The translations under genes and the position numbers were made by a program. DNA of 64,000 nucleotides from CAYFUT01 sp964346395 (GTDB taxonomy: Bacteria > Bacillota > Halanaerobiia > Halobacteroidales > Halobacteroidaceae): assembly GCA_964346395.1 (NCBI GenBank), contig CAYFUT010000001.1, forward strand, positions 1 to 64,000, given 5' to 3'. Shown here in pieces: positions 50,260-59,848 of the stretch. Under the pieces are notes generated by a model. It did no database searches. It had not been told where the DNA came from and worked only from the letters and a program-made list of their open reading frames with translations. Each line of letters begins with the position of its first letter. Position 1 is the first letter of the stretch.

Positions 50260-51039
50260 ATGAAACGAGTAGTTACCTGGCTTAAAAATAAGTTTTTGTC
50301 TGCTGAAGAAGATTCGATAGAGGGTAATAAAGAAGAATTAGAAATAGTTCCTGACCATGTAGCAATAATTATGGACGGTAATGGACGCTGGGCTGAAGAA
50401 AAGGGATTAGCCAGGAGTGCTGGTCACCGAGAAGGGGTTAACACTTTAAAGCAGATTGTCCAGGCTGCTCAACAGCTGCAGGTAGAATATTTGACTGTTT
50501 ATGCTTTTTCAACTGAAAATTGGAAGCGGCCGGAATCAGAAGTTGACTTTTTAATGAATTTGTTTGAAGAAACATTTGAGCGGGAAGTGGACAGCTTTAA
50601 GGAAGAAAATATTAAAGTCAATGTAATTGGATATAAGCAGCGACTGCCGGAATCTGTGCAGGAAAAAATAGATTTAGTCAGGGAGGAAACAAGAAATAAT
50701 GATGGATTAACGGTTAATATAGCACTTGACTACGGCGGGCGAATGGAAATAGTAAATTCTGTTAAAGAGTTAGCCCAACAAATAGAAGCGGGTAAGTTAA
50801 AAGCAGAGCAAATAACAGAAGCAGAAATAGAAAAGCAGTTATATACTGCTCAACAGCCCGACCCTGACTTGTTTATTCGACCGGGGGGTGAGCGTAGAGT
50901 AAGTAACTTTCTCCTCTGGCAGTTAGCGTATGCGGAATTATATTTTACAGATGTTTATTGGCCCGATTTTACAGAAGAAAATTTTTTAACAGCCTTGCAA
51001 GAATATCAGACTAGAGAACGCAGGTTTGGTGGTCTTTAA
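50260..51039 (+). CDS. uppS: Isoprenyl (undecaprenyl diphosphate) synthase
   Basis: The cis-prenyltransferase makes the C55 carrier for peptidoglycan. The 259-residue protein has an N-terminal extension of about 28 residues, then HVAIIMDGNGRWAEEKGLAR with the catalytic Asp, GHREGVNTL, YAFSTENWKRP and DLFIRPGGERRVSNFLLWQL near the end. The usual RTSGE/RTGGE reads RPGGE, a small deviation at the IPP-binding loop. The start codon at 50260 is the copy after the artefactual gap. cdsA follows after 18 bases. Confidence 0.96.
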   Translation: MKRVVTWLKNKFLSAEEDSIEGNKEELEIVPDHVAIIMDGNGRWAEEKGLARSAGHREGVNTLKQIVQAAQQLQVEYLTVYAFSTENWKRPESEVDFLMNLFEETFEREVDSFKEENIKVNVIGYKQRLPESVQEKIDLVREETRNNDGLTVNIALDYGGRMEIVNSVKELAQQIEAGKLKAEQITEAEIEKQLYTAQQPDPDLFIRPGGERRVSNFLLWQLAYAELYFTDVYWPDFTEENFLTALQEYQTRERRFGGL

Positions 51040-51057
51040 GGAAAGCAGGTGATTATA

Positions 51058-51867
51058 ATGTTAAGCAAACGGCTGTTAAGTGCTGCAATTGGGATTCCTG
51101 TGTTGGTGATCATTTTTAGAGTGGGCGGTTATCCTTTTTTGGGCTTAAATTTAGCTATTATCACTCTTGCTTTATTAGAATATTTTCAATTAGTAGAAAC
51201 TAAAGCCCCTCAACCAGATAAAGCACTGGGAATAGTGACTAGTTGGCTATTTACAGTCGGTATTTATTTTCAATATTCCTTTTTAAAGTTAAGCGGGATT
51301 TTAGTTTTGTGTTTACTAGCTATCTTATTGAAAAGGATGTTTTTTCTAAACCAGACTTCGGCCTTGTTGTCGGCTAGTACTACTTTTTTTGGGGTTTTTT
51401 ATATTGCTGTTTTATTTAGCTATTTAATCCGGTTATATCAGTTAGAATTTGCTGGGGATAAAATTGGCCCGCTGTTAGTCTGGTTACCTATTTTGGCGAC
51501 CTGGACAACTGATACGGCAGCCTACTTTACTGGTTTGAACTTAGGGCAGCACCAACTGGCTCCGCAGGTTAGTCCTAATAAGACAGTGGAAGGAGCTGTA
51601 GGAGGGATAGTAGGTAGTATTCTGATGACGGTGGGTTTGAGCAATTTATTGATGTATGACTGGCTACAGGGGATCTGGTTAGGTGCTTTGATTGGGGTTG
51701 TTGCTCAATTGGGGGATTTATGTGAATCAGCCTTTAAGCGGGATGCAGCTATTAAGGATGCCGGCGATTTAATTCCCGGGCATGGGGGTATGCTGGATAG
51801 AATTGACAGTCTATTGTTCACCTTACCTGTTGTTTATTATTATTTAGAGTTTATAATTTTACGGTAA
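51058..51867 (+). CDS. cdsA: Phosphatidate cytidylyltransferase
   Basis: CdsA makes CDP-diacylglycerol for phospholipid synthesis. The 269-residue polytopic protein has about seven TM helices and the C-terminal signature FKRDAAIKDAGDLIPGHGGM, then LDRIDS. ATG at 51058 with AGGTGAT fits better than GTG at 51049. It is part of the uppS-cdsA-permease-dxr-rseP cluster. Confidence 0.96.
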   Translation: MLSKRLLSAAIGIPVLVIIFRVGGYPFLGLNLAIITLALLEYFQLVETKAPQPDKALGIVTSWLFTVGIYFQYSFLKLSGILVLCLLAILLKRMFFLNQTSALLSASTTFFGVFYIAVLFSYLIRLYQLEFAGDKIGPLLVWLPILATWTTDTAAYFTGLNLGQHQLAPQVSPNKTVEGAVGGIVGSILMTVGLSNLLMYDWLQGIWLGALIGVVAQLGDLCESAFKRDAAIKDAGDLIPGHGGMLDRIDSLLFTLPVVYYYLEFIILR

Positions 51868-51891
51868 GCATTAGTTTGCTAGGAGGTAGTT

Positions 51892-52959
51892 ATGCGGGAA
51901 ATACATAAGATAGCACTGGGTTTTTTGCTTGTTTTAGCGGCTAGTGTATTTATTTTAAAGTATTTAGTGGCTTATCTCCTTCCGTTTTTATTGGCTGTCT
52001 TACTGGCGAGTTTAATAGAACCTGCTGTTGAATTTTTAACCCGAGAAGCAAAGTTGGCCCGGGGGATAGCAGTAGCTATTGTTCTTATAGTAATACTTAT
52101 TATTGTGGGTTTGTTGTTGACTGTTGCTGTTTCTCGGCTGTTTATTGAATTAGATAGTTTGATTAATAATTTACCAGATTATCAAACGATTGGTCAAAAA
52201 ATTAGTTGGTTAGCGCAGCAGAATCAAGAATTCGATCAGTTGATTGAAGAATTGAAAATGCCTGAGACAGTTAAAAATTCAATTAATAATAATTTAGAAC
52301 AGATTTATGAGCAGGCGCGAACCTATATCCAATCTGCAATTACTTTTCTATTAAATTTAGTGAAGCAGCTGCCGACTTTGATTACTATGTTGTTGATTAG
52401 TCTGGTAGCTACCTTCTTTATTAGCCGCGATAAAGAGCTGATTGTGAATACTTATTTGACTCCGTTTTCTGCAGATTGGCAGCAGCAAATAAAGCAGGTA
52501 CAAAATAGAATCATGGCTGCTGCTGTGGGATTTATTAGAGCGCAGACTATTTTGATTTCGATGAGTACTATATTAGCTATTATAGGCCTTACTTTACTGC
52601 GGAGCAATTATGCTTTAGTAGCCGGTTTGGTAACTGGTATATTAGATTTAATTCCTGTAATTGGTCCGGGGATGATTTTGGTTCCGTGGGCAATTTATAG
52701 TTTGCTTATCGGCCAAACCAAGTTTGGCCTAGGAGTATTTGTTTTATATGTATTAATTACCGTCATTCGGCAGGCAGCGGAAGCTAAAATAGTCGGGGAA
52801 AGTATTGGTGTTCATCCGTTAATTACGCTGTTAGCAATGTATTTAGGGGTTCAGTTTTTTGGGCCAACTGGTTTTTTTATTGGTCCAGCAGTGGTAATTG
52901 TAGGTAAATCAATTTTATATACTGATTTTATCTCCTTCATTATTCCGCAAGAAGAGTAG
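51892..52959 (+). CDS. AI-2E family (PF01594) permease
   Basis: The 355-residue polytopic protein has about seven to eight TM helices: one N-terminal pair (about 8-40), a third at about 58-85, a soluble loop (about 90-150) and a C-terminal cluster. The family pattern includes LLISLVATFFISRDKELIV, VTGILDLIPVIGPGMILVPW and GVHPLITLLAMYLGVQFFGP. Members include putative autoinducer-2 exporters and Na+/H+ antiporters of halophiles; the substrate here is unknown. Its position between cdsA and dxr is not found in Bacillus. ATG follows GGAGGTAGTT. Confidence 0.85.
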   Translation: MREIHKIALGFLLVLAASVFILKYLVAYLLPFLLAVLLASLIEPAVEFLTREAKLARGIAVAIVLIVILIIVGLLLTVAVSRLFIELDSLINNLPDYQTIGQKISWLAQQNQEFDQLIEELKMPETVKNSINNNLEQIYEQARTYIQSAITFLLNLVKQLPTLITMLLISLVATFFISRDKELIVNTYLTPFSADWQQQIKQVQNRIMAAAVGFIRAQTILISMSTILAIIGLTLLRSNYALVAGLVTGILDLIPVIGPGMILVPWAIYSLLIGQTKFGLGVFVLYVLITVIRQAAEAKIVGESIGVHPLITLLAMYLGVQFFGPTGFFIGPAVVIVGKSILYTDFISFIIPQEE

Positions 52960-53009
52960 TATATATAGATAAAGGGGGGCAAGTCCGCTAGGAATAAGCG
53001 GTTAACTCT

Positions 53010-54167
53010 ATGAAAAAAATAACTATTTTAGGTTCGACTGGTTCTGTGGGCAGGCAGACTTTAGAAGTAGTAGAAAATTTAGATGATCAAATTAAGATTG
53101 TAGCACTTACGGCCAATAGTAGTGTAGAAAAGTTGGCCCGTCAGGCCCGCAAATTTAATGCCCAATATGCTGTATTAAAGGCAAAAGATAAGGCAGAGGA
53201 ATTAAAATATAAATTAAATGACCTGGAAACAAAAGTATTAACCGGACTGCCGGGGTTAATTGAAGTTGCGACGCGGGAAGAAGTTGATTTGGTAATTAAT
53301 GCAGTAGTAGGAGCCATTGGGGTACAGCCGACTATCAAAGCAATTGAGGCGGGGAAAAATATTGGAATCGCTAATAAAGAAACGCTAGTAACAGCGGGGG
53401 AAGTTGTAACTGCTAAGGCAGAAAAAAATAATATCCGCTTGCTGCCCTTAGATAGTGAACATAATGCTATTTTCCAAGCTTTACAGGGAGAAGAGCAGAA
53501 AACAGTTAATAAAATTATTTTAACAGCTTCTGGAGGTCCGTTTCGAACAGCTAGTGGTCAGGATTTAGAACAAGTAACAGTGAAAAAAGCTCTCGACCAT
53601 CCTAACTGGGATATGGGCGGTAAAATAACTATTGATTCGGCTACTTTAATGAATAAAGGGCTGGAAGTTATAGAAGCAAGGTGGTTATTTGATCTTGAAT
53701 TTGATAAAATTGAAACAGTAGTTCACCCGCAGAGTATTATTCACTCGCTGGTGGAATTTAATGACCATTCTATGTTGGCTGAATTAGGAGTTCCGGATAT
53801 GAAGGTTCCGATTCAGTATGTACTAACTTATCCCGACCGAAAACCTAATCAATTAGAAAGTTTAGATTTAGCGGAAGTAGGTAAGTTAACCTTTGAAGAA
53901 CCAAAAACTGATTTATTTCCCTGTTTGAAATATGCCTATCAGGCTGGAAAGCAGGGAGGAAGTATGCCTGCTGTATTAAATGCAGCTAATGAAGTAGCAG
54001 TTCATAAATTTTTACAGAATAAACTTAAATTTGTTGCTATTCCGCAAGTAGTTAAGCAAGTAATGGATAATCATAATTTGATTACTAATCCTTCGCTGAC
54101 AGAAATATTGGAAGCAGACCAGTGGGCAAGAACAGAAGCTGAGAAAGTGGGGGACAAAGTTTGTTAA
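53010..54167 (+). CDS. dxr: 1-deoxy-D-xylulose 5-phosphate reductoisomerase
   Basis: Dxr makes 2-C-methyl-D-erythritol 4-phosphate, the committed MEP-pathway step, using NADPH. The 385-residue enzyme has ITILGSTGSVGRQTLEVVEN at the N-terminus, IANKETLVTAG, LLPLDSEHNAIFQAL with the metal-binding Asp and Glu, TASGGPFRTASG and HPNWDMGGKITIDSATLMNK. With ispG four genes downstream, the pathway is clustered with rseP. Seven-base overlap with rseP. Confidence 0.97.
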   Translation: MKKITILGSTGSVGRQTLEVVENLDDQIKIVALTANSSVEKLARQARKFNAQYAVLKAKDKAEELKYKLNDLETKVLTGLPGLIEVATREEVDLVINAVVGAIGVQPTIKAIEAGKNIGIANKETLVTAGEVVTAKAEKNNIRLLPLDSEHNAIFQALQGEEQKTVNKIILTASGGPFRTASGQDLEQVTVKKALDHPNWDMGGKITIDSATLMNKGLEVIEARWLFDLEFDKIETVVHPQSIIHSLVEFNDHSMLAELGVPDMKVPIQYVLTYPDRKPNQLESLDLAEVGKLTFEEPKTDLFPCLKYAYQAGKQGGSMPAVLNAANEVAVHKFLQNKLKFVAIPQVVKQVMDNHNLITNPSLTEILEADQWARTEAEKVGDKVC

Positions 54168-55228
54168 CAACAATTGTTTCTTTTATAATAGTATTAAGTA
54201 TTTTGGTGTTTTTTCATGAATTAGGACATTATTTGGTGGCTAAACATGTGGGGGTTCAGGTAGAAGAATTTGCAATTGGCATGGGCCCTAAGTTAGTCGG
54301 CAAGCAGGTAGGAGAAACACTGTATTCATTACGGATGCTGCCGCTAGGAGGATTTTGCAAATTAACTGGAGAAATGCCGGTAGAAGAAGAAGAAGCAACT
54401 GAAGAAGAAATTAAAGCTTATCAGGAAGCCTTAGACAAAGGAAAGTGTTTATTTCAGAAATCAATCGGAGCCCGAATAGGGGTTCTCACTATGGGACCGG
54501 TTATGAATTTTGTGTTGGCCATTATTTTATTTGCTCTGGTTTTTAGCCTTTTTGGAGTTCCGGTCTCTGTTTCTTCAACTACCGAGATTGGGCAGATAGT
54601 GCCGGAAAAACCAGCAGCAAAAGCAGGCCTACAAGAGGGAGATCGAATTTTAGCTATAGATGGTAATTCAGTTGAAAAGTGGGAAGACGTAGCAGATATA
54701 ATCCATGATTCGGCGGGAGAAAAATTGAGTTTAACAGTTAAACGGAAAGAGAAAACATTTCAGGTACAGGTGACACCTGAACTTAATTCCCGAAATCAGA
54801 CAGGCATGATTGGTATTTTTCCTGTTTATGAGCGCCAATCTGTTAATCCTTTGCGGGCGGCCTGGTTAGGAATAGTGCAGACAATAGATTATATCAAGTT
54901 AATAATTCTTGAATTAGGCCGGATGATTACGGGAACGCGGGCTGTTCAATTATCTGGACCAGTAAAAATAGCTGAGCTGATTGGAGATGCAACTCAACGG
55001 GGGATGCTGCGGCTGTTTAGATTGGCGGCTGTAATCAGTATTAATTTAGGAATTATAAATTTACTGCCGGTGCCGGCTTTGGACGGCGGCCGCTTAGTAT
55101 TTTTAGGTATTGAGTGGATTAGAGGTAAACCAGTAGATCCGGAAAAAGAAGGATTAGTTCATCTGATTGGATTTGCTTTATTAATTATTCTGATAGTGAT
55201 CATTACGGTTAATGATCTCACATCATAA
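54161..55228 (+). CDS. rseP: RseP-type site-2 intramembrane zinc metalloprotease
   Basis: The 355-residue S2P protease has about four TM helices with the zinc site HELGH in LVFFHELGHYLVAKH (about residues 19-33), a PDZ domain (about 125-205; AGLQEGDRILAIDG) and the second metal motif NLLPVPALDGGRL (about 295-307). It releases regulators by cutting within the membrane (RasP in Bacillus clips FtsL and RsiW). The start is TTG at 54161, overlapping dxr. Confidence 0.96.
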   Translation: MLTTIVSFIIVLSILVFFHELGHYLVAKHVGVQVEEFAIGMGPKLVGKQVGETLYSLRMLPLGGFCKLTGEMPVEEEEATEEEIKAYQEALDKGKCLFQKSIGARIGVLTMGPVMNFVLAIILFALVFSLFGVPVSVSSTTEIGQIVPEKPAAKAGLQEGDRILAIDGNSVEKWEDVADIIHDSAGEKLSLTVKRKEKTFQVQVTPELNSRNQTGMIGIFPVYERQSVNPLRAAWLGIVQTIDYIKLIILELGRMITGTRAVQLSGPVKIAELIGDATQRGMLRLFRLAAVISINLGIINLLPVPALDGGRLVFLGIEWIRGKPVDPEKEGLVHLIGFALLIILIVIITVNDLTS

Positions 55229-55357
55229 TTATATACGAATACCGGATTAGAATTTCGATTGAAATTTTTCGCCTAAATAAATTTATTTCTAGCCGGCGAG
55301 GTGGGTTCTAGTGCCTTGCTGAAAATCTTATGATTTTTATATGAGGTGAATAAAAGA

Positions 55358-55756
55358 ATGAGTAACAACAAATGGTTAGATCCTAATCAAGTAAGCGGTC
55401 GGCAGGCAGAACGGTTTTGTAAATTATGCGGCCAGCAGGCCACAAAAGTTAGAATTTTAAAACATGAAAATATATGTGAAGACTGTGTTGAGCGGTTGCG
55501 CAAAGAAAAGAATGGAGAGTATGCCTGTAAAGGGTGCGGCAAAGTAGCCCCTCAGCAGGTGCAGAATAATGATGGCTATTGTAAGGACTGTGTATGTAAG
55601 ATCTGCGGTACGCCTGACCCTGAATTTGTTCAACAACATGGATTCTGTGAAGAATGCTTTGAGCTAATGGGCACCAATTGCCGCCGCTGTGGAAAAGAAG
55701 CGCGGGCGCAAGTGCAGAAGAACGGCGGACTGTGTGATGCTTGTAATGGGAGTTGA
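55358..55756 (+). CDS. Multi-zinc-ribbon small protein
   Basis: The 132-residue protein is made of successive CxxC modules: FCKLCGQQA with NICEDC, ACKGCGKVA with GYCKDC, CKICGTPD with GFCEEC, and CRRCGKEA with GLCDAC. These are four treble-clef or zinc-ribbon-like units of about 30 residues, each opening with CxxCG and closing with (G/N)xCxxC. Nothing else is present, and no catalytic domain. I do not recognise a named family. ATG at 55358 follows GAGGTG at a longer spacing; a GTG lies at 55346. The HD protein starts eight bases after the stop, so the two are an operon pair. Confidence 0.7.
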   Translation: MSNNKWLDPNQVSGRQAERFCKLCGQQATKVRILKHENICEDCVERLRKEKNGEYACKGCGKVAPQQVQNNDGYCKDCVCKICGTPDPEFVQQHGFCEECFELMGTNCRRCGKEARAQVQKNGGLCDACNGS

Positions 55757-55764
55757 TATTAGCA

Positions 55765-56346
55765 ATGATTGATGAGCATGTGACGTTAGAAACTTTAATT
55801 ACTGATAGTGTAGCGAAAAAGCATTTACCCAAGGCTGGATATGCCCATGCAGTTGCTACGGCGGAAATTGCTTTTGAATTAGCTTCTAACCGGGAAGTTT
55901 GTGCTGATTTAGCTGCTAAAGCAGGATTGCTGCATGATATCGGGCATACTGATTGGGAAAATCAAGGCGAATGGGACGAAGAATCCTACCAAGAATTTGA
56001 TATTCATACTATAAAAGGGGCTGAACGGGCTCATGAACTGCTAATCCTTAAAGAAGAACCGCTAGGGAAAGCCCGAGATATTGCCCTGGCTATTTTATTT
56101 CATAGTGATTCTAGTCAAGTAAGTGCCAATGTTCAGCTAACTCCTTTACAGAAAGTAGTCTGGGATGCTGATAATCAAGACAAACAAGAAGGAAATAAAG
56201 GGGCCCATCATGAAGTTAAAATTCCTTTGACTGAAGTTTTACAGCGAATTCGCCGGTTGGATATGTTGGTTTATCGCCGGGTAATTGAGCAGCAGGAAAT
56301 CTGTCAGCAGTGCGACTGGCAGCAAGAATGCAAATTAAGTAGGTGA
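55765..56346 (+). CDS. HD-domain protein with C-terminal cysteine cluster
   Basis: The 193-residue putative metal-dependent phosphohydrolase has His in GYAHAVATAEIA, HD in GLLHDIGHTDW, and Asp in VVWDADNQDK, the full set for an HD fold. The C-terminus has ICQQCDWQQECKLSR, three Cys in a C-x2-C-x6-C arrangement able to bind a metal or Fe-S cluster. Substrate unknown; HD enzymes act on nucleotides or signalling nucleotides. ATG at 55765 is preferred to TTG at 55753, which is too close to GGGAG. It is flanked by the zinc-ribbon gene and ispG. Confidence 0.75.
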   Translation: MIDEHVTLETLITDSVAKKHLPKAGYAHAVATAEIAFELASNREVCADLAAKAGLLHDIGHTDWENQGEWDEESYQEFDIHTIKGAERAHELLILKEEPLGKARDIALAILFHSDSSQVSANVQLTPLQKVVWDADNQDKQEGNKGAHHEVKIPLTEVLQRIRRLDMLVYRRVIEQQEICQQCDWQQECKLSR

Positions 56347-56351
56347 TAAAA

Positions 56352-57349
56352 GTGCAGCGGAGGCAAAGTAAAGCAGTTTGGATGGGAGAAGTGCAGATTG
56401 GCGGGGAAGCTCCCATATCTGTACAGTCTATGACTAATACTGATACTAGAAATGCTGCGGCTACCGTAAATCAGATAAAGCAATTAGAACAGGCAGGCTG
56501 CGAGTTGATAAGAGTAGCTGTACCTGACCAGGAAGCAGCAGAAAATATTGATAAAATTAAAGAACAGATTACTATTCCCTTAATTGCTGATATTCATTTC
56601 GACCATCGGTTGGCTTTAGAAACTTTAGAGCGGGGGGTTGACGGCCTGCGGATTAATCCGGGTAATATCGGAGGAGAAGCTGAAGTAGAAGAATTAGCAG
56701 CAGCAGCTGCTGAAAGAGAGGTTCCCCTTCGCGTAGGAGTTAATGCTGGTTCTTTAGAACAAGCATTATTAGAGAAATATGGTCATCCTACTGCTGAAGC
56801 CATGGTAGAAAGTGCGCTTAAACACGTGCGGCTATTAGAGAAATTTGATTTTCATGATATTATTATTTCTTTAAAGGCTTCGGATGTATTAATGACAGCA
56901 AAAGCTTACAAACTAATGGCAGAAAAGGTAGATTATCCTTTTCATGTAGGAATTACAGAAGCAGGACCGGTGAAGTCGGGAACAATTAAATCTTCAGTAG
57001 GAATTGGTACTATTTTGGCTCAGGGATTAGGAGATACTATTCGCGTATCCTTAACAGGAAATCCGGTAGAAGAAATTTATGTCGGTTATCAAATTTTACA
57101 TAACCTTAATTTACGCGATCGGGGAGTTAATTTGATTTCTTGTCCTACTTGCGGGCGGTGCGAGATTGATTTAGTAGAAATTGCCCATGAGGTAGAGGAG
57201 CGGTTAAAAAATATAAATGAACCGCTGTCAGTAGCAGTAATGGGTTGTGTAGTGAATGGACCAGGGGAAGCTAGAGAGGCTGATGTCGGGATTGCCGGCG
57301 GAAAGGATGAAGGATTAATCTTTAGTAACGGAGAAGTATTACGTAAAGT
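56352..57349 (+). CDS. ispG: 4-hydroxy-3-methylbut-2-en-1-yl diphosphate synthase, 3' end in a gap
   Basis: IspG (GcpE) reduces MEcPP to HMBPP with a 4Fe-4S cluster, late in the MEP pathway. The N-terminal TIM-barrel part has IGGEAPISVQSMTNTDTRNA and ADIHFDHRLALE. The cluster ligands are in CPTCGRCEIDL and GCVVNGPGEA. The reading frame runs into the N-run at 57350 after VLRKV; about 15 to 20 residues are expected to be missing. GTG at 56352 with AGGTGAT fits better than the overlapping GTG at 56343. Confidence 0.94.
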
Positions 57350-57449
57350 NNNNNNNNNNNNNNNNNNNNNNNNNNNNNNNNNNNNNNNNNNNNNNNNNNN
57401 NNNNNNNNNNNNNNNNNNNNNNNNNNNNNNNNNNNNNNNNNNNNNNNNN
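57350..57449. other. Assembly gap (100 N)
   Basis: This is a run of exactly 100 N at the 3' end of ispG, just before the proS ribosome binding site. The flanks are not duplicated, so real sequence is missing, probably the last codons of ispG. Confidence 0.97.
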
Positions 57450-57463
57450 GGAGGGATAAAATC

Positions 57464-59167
57464 ATGCGGATGTCACAGATGTACTTACCAACTTTAAAGG
57501 AAACACCTGCTGAAGCAGAGGTAGTGAGTCATCAATTAATGTTGAGAGCAGGGATGATTAGAAAAGTAGGTTCTGGAATTTATACATATTTACCCTTAGG
57601 TCAGCGGGTAATGCAGAAATTAGAGACAATTATTCGCGAAGAAATGAATAAAGCTGGAGCTCAGGAACTTCAGTTACCGGTTTTACAGCCGGCTGAATTG
57701 TGGGAAGAATCAAACAGATTAGAGGATTATGGTCCGGAATTAATACGGTTATGCGACCGCCATGATCGAGAGTTTTGCTTAGGGCCAACTCACGAAGAAG
57801 TAATTACTGATTTAGTGCGAAATGAACTGCGTTCTTATAAGGAAGTGCCGCTTAATTTATATCAGATTCAAAGTAAGTATCGGGATGAAATTCGGCCTCG
57901 TTTTGGCGTGCTTAGAGCGAGAGAATTTATTATGAAAGATGCGTATAGTTTTGACCTTGATCAGGAAGGACTTGATGAAAGTTATCAGCAGATGTATGAG
58001 GCTTATAATCGGATCTTTTCTCGCTGTGGGCTTGATTTTCGGCCGGTAGAGGCTGATACAGGAGCTATCGGTGGGGATGTATCCCATGAGTTTATGGTAT
58101 TAGCCGATGCGGGAGAAGATACAGTGGTTTACTGTAGTGATTGTGACTATGCCGCTAATTTAGAATTGGCTAAATCAGAAGTAGATACAGAAGCTAGTTC
58201 TGAACAGCCTAAGGAGTTAGAAGCAGTCGATACGCCTGATGCTTCTACTATTCAAGAGCTGACTGACGAGCTGAATATTAAAGCTGAAAAGATGATTAAA
58301 GCTGTTTTATATCAGACAAAGGAAGAGCCGGTGTTGGCCCTGGTGAGAGGAGATTATGAAATTAACGAGGTAAAATTGAACAACTTGTTGAGCACTGCAA
58401 ATTTAGAGATGGCAGAAGAGGAAACTTACCAGCAGTTAGAAACTGTAAAAGGGTTTACAGGACCAGTTGAATTAACAAATGTTAAAGTTATAGCTGATGA
58501 ATTGGTAAGGGAAGTAGTGAATGGAGTTACGGGAGCTAATGAAGCAGATAAACATTATCTGAACGTGAATCCTGGCCGCGATTTTACTGCTGATCAAATA
58601 GCTGATATTCGGGAAGTTAAACCAGGGGAGAGCTGTATACACTGTGGAGGAGAGCTGCAGCAAACTCCAGGGATTGAAGTAGGTCAGGTCTTTAAACTAG
58701 GAACTAAATATAGCGAAGCATTGGAGGCTACTGTATTAGATGAAAACGGCAAACCGCAACCGCTAATTATGGGCTGTTATGGTATTGGCGTATCGCGGAC
58801 AGTAGCAGCTGCTATTGAACAAAATCATGATCAATACGGTATCAAATGGCCGAAAGCTTTAGCACCTTATTTAGTAGAAGTATTAGCCTTAGGAAATGAC
58901 GAAGAAGTAATGGAGACAGCAGATAATCTTTATCAGCAGTTGAAAGAAAAGGGAATTGATGTTTTATTTGATGATCGAAATGAACGAGCTGGTGTTAAGT
59001 TTAATGATGCTGATTTAGTTGGTTGTCCGCTGCGGATTACGATTGGCAGCCGATCATTAGCTGAAGGAAAAGTAGAAATTAAAAATCGTCAGACAGGAGA
59101 AGAGTTTAAACTGGAAGTAGACAACTTCTTGCCGCAACTTGAGGAACTAATTTCGGAATTAGATTAG
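57464..59167 (+). CDS. proS: Prolyl-tRNA synthetase (bacterial type, with editing domain)
   Basis: The 567-residue class II synthetase charges tRNA-Pro. Motif 1 region LRAGMIRKVGSGIYTYLPLG, motif 2 region FRDEIRPRFG-like YRDEIRPRFGVLRAREFIMK, an INS editing domain at about residues 230-390 and motif 3 GCYGIGVSRTVAAAIEQ are in order, followed by the anticodon-binding domain (KALAPYLVEVLALGNDEEVM). ATG follows GGAGGGAT directly after the gap. Confidence 0.97.
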   Translation: MRMSQMYLPTLKETPAEAEVVSHQLMLRAGMIRKVGSGIYTYLPLGQRVMQKLETIIREEMNKAGAQELQLPVLQPAELWEESNRLEDYGPELIRLCDRHDREFCLGPTHEEVITDLVRNELRSYKEVPLNLYQIQSKYRDEIRPRFGVLRAREFIMKDAYSFDLDQEGLDESYQQMYEAYNRIFSRCGLDFRPVEADTGAIGGDVSHEFMVLADAGEDTVVYCSDCDYAANLELAKSEVDTEASSEQPKELEAVDTPDASTIQELTDELNIKAEKMIKAVLYQTKEEPVLALVRGDYEINEVKLNNLLSTANLEMAEEETYQQLETVKGFTGPVELTNVKVIADELVREVVNGVTGANEADKHYLNVNPGRDFTADQIADIREVKPGESCIHCGGELQQTPGIEVGQVFKLGTKYSEALEATVLDENGKPQPLIMGCYGIGVSRTVAAAIEQNHDQYGIKWPKALAPYLVEVLALGNDEEVMETADNLYQQLKEKGIDVLFDDRNERAGVKFNDADLVGCPLRITIGSRSLAEGKVEIKNRQTGEEFKLEVDNFLPQLEELISELD

Positions 59168-59178
59168 GGGGTTCCCTA

Positions 59179-59829
59179 ATGAAGACAGTTGCAGTAATTC
59201 CTGCCTACAATGAGGAAGCAACCATTGATGCTGTAGTTGAAATGCTGGTTACTCATCAGTTAATAGAGGAAGTAATTGTAATTAGTGATGGGTCAACTGA
59301 TAATACAGGAGAAGTTGCCCGGTCTGCTGGAGCCCAGGTGATCGAACAGAATGAGAACTTAGGGAAAGGAGCAGCTATGCAGACGGGAATTAATACGGAA
59401 GCAGCTAAAGCAGCTGATATAATTTTATTCCTTGATGCAGATTTATTAGGCTTAACCAGGAAACATATCAGTAAATTGTTACAGCCAATAATTGCTGGGC
59501 AAGCAGAAATGGCGCTGGGAATTTTTACTGAAGGAAGAATGCAGACGGATTTTGGTCATAAGATAACTCCTTTTTTATCCGGCCAGCGGGCTGTAAGACG
59601 CCAAATACTAGATAATATCTCCAATTTAACAGTAACTAAGTTTGGGGTAGAAATGGCACTTACCAAATATGTAAAGGAACATGAGGTTAAGATTGAGAAA
59701 GTTAAATTGAAGGATTTAACCCACCGTATGAAGGAAGAAAAAATGGGATTTTGGCGGGGGCTAGCTGAACGAATAAAAATGTACTGGCAAGTAATAAGAA
59801 ATATTTTTCGAAAAAATAATAAGTTGTAG
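59179..59829 (+). CDS. Family 2 glycosyltransferase
   Basis: The 216-residue GT-A fold enzyme has VAVIPAYNEEATIDAVVEML at the N-terminus, VISDGSTDNTGEVARSAGAQ, ENLGKGAAMQTGI and the metal-binding DxD in LFLDADLLGL (about residues 80-83). It transfers a sugar from a nucleotide donor; the C-terminal amphipathic region (GLAERIKMYWQVIRNIF) may associate with the membrane. The acceptor is unknown. It lies 12 bases behind proS. Confidence 0.88.
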   Translation: MKTVAVIPAYNEEATIDAVVEMLVTHQLIEEVIVISDGSTDNTGEVARSAGAQVIEQNENLGKGAAMQTGINTEAAKAADIILFLDADLLGLTRKHISKLLQPIIAGQAEMALGIFTEGRMQTDFGHKITPFLSGQRAVRRQILDNISNLTVTKFGVEMALTKYVKEHEVKIEKVKLKDLTHRMKEEKMGFWRGLAERIKMYWQVIRNIFRKNNKL

Positions 59830-59848
59830 TAGTTGAGGGGGGAAAGCA

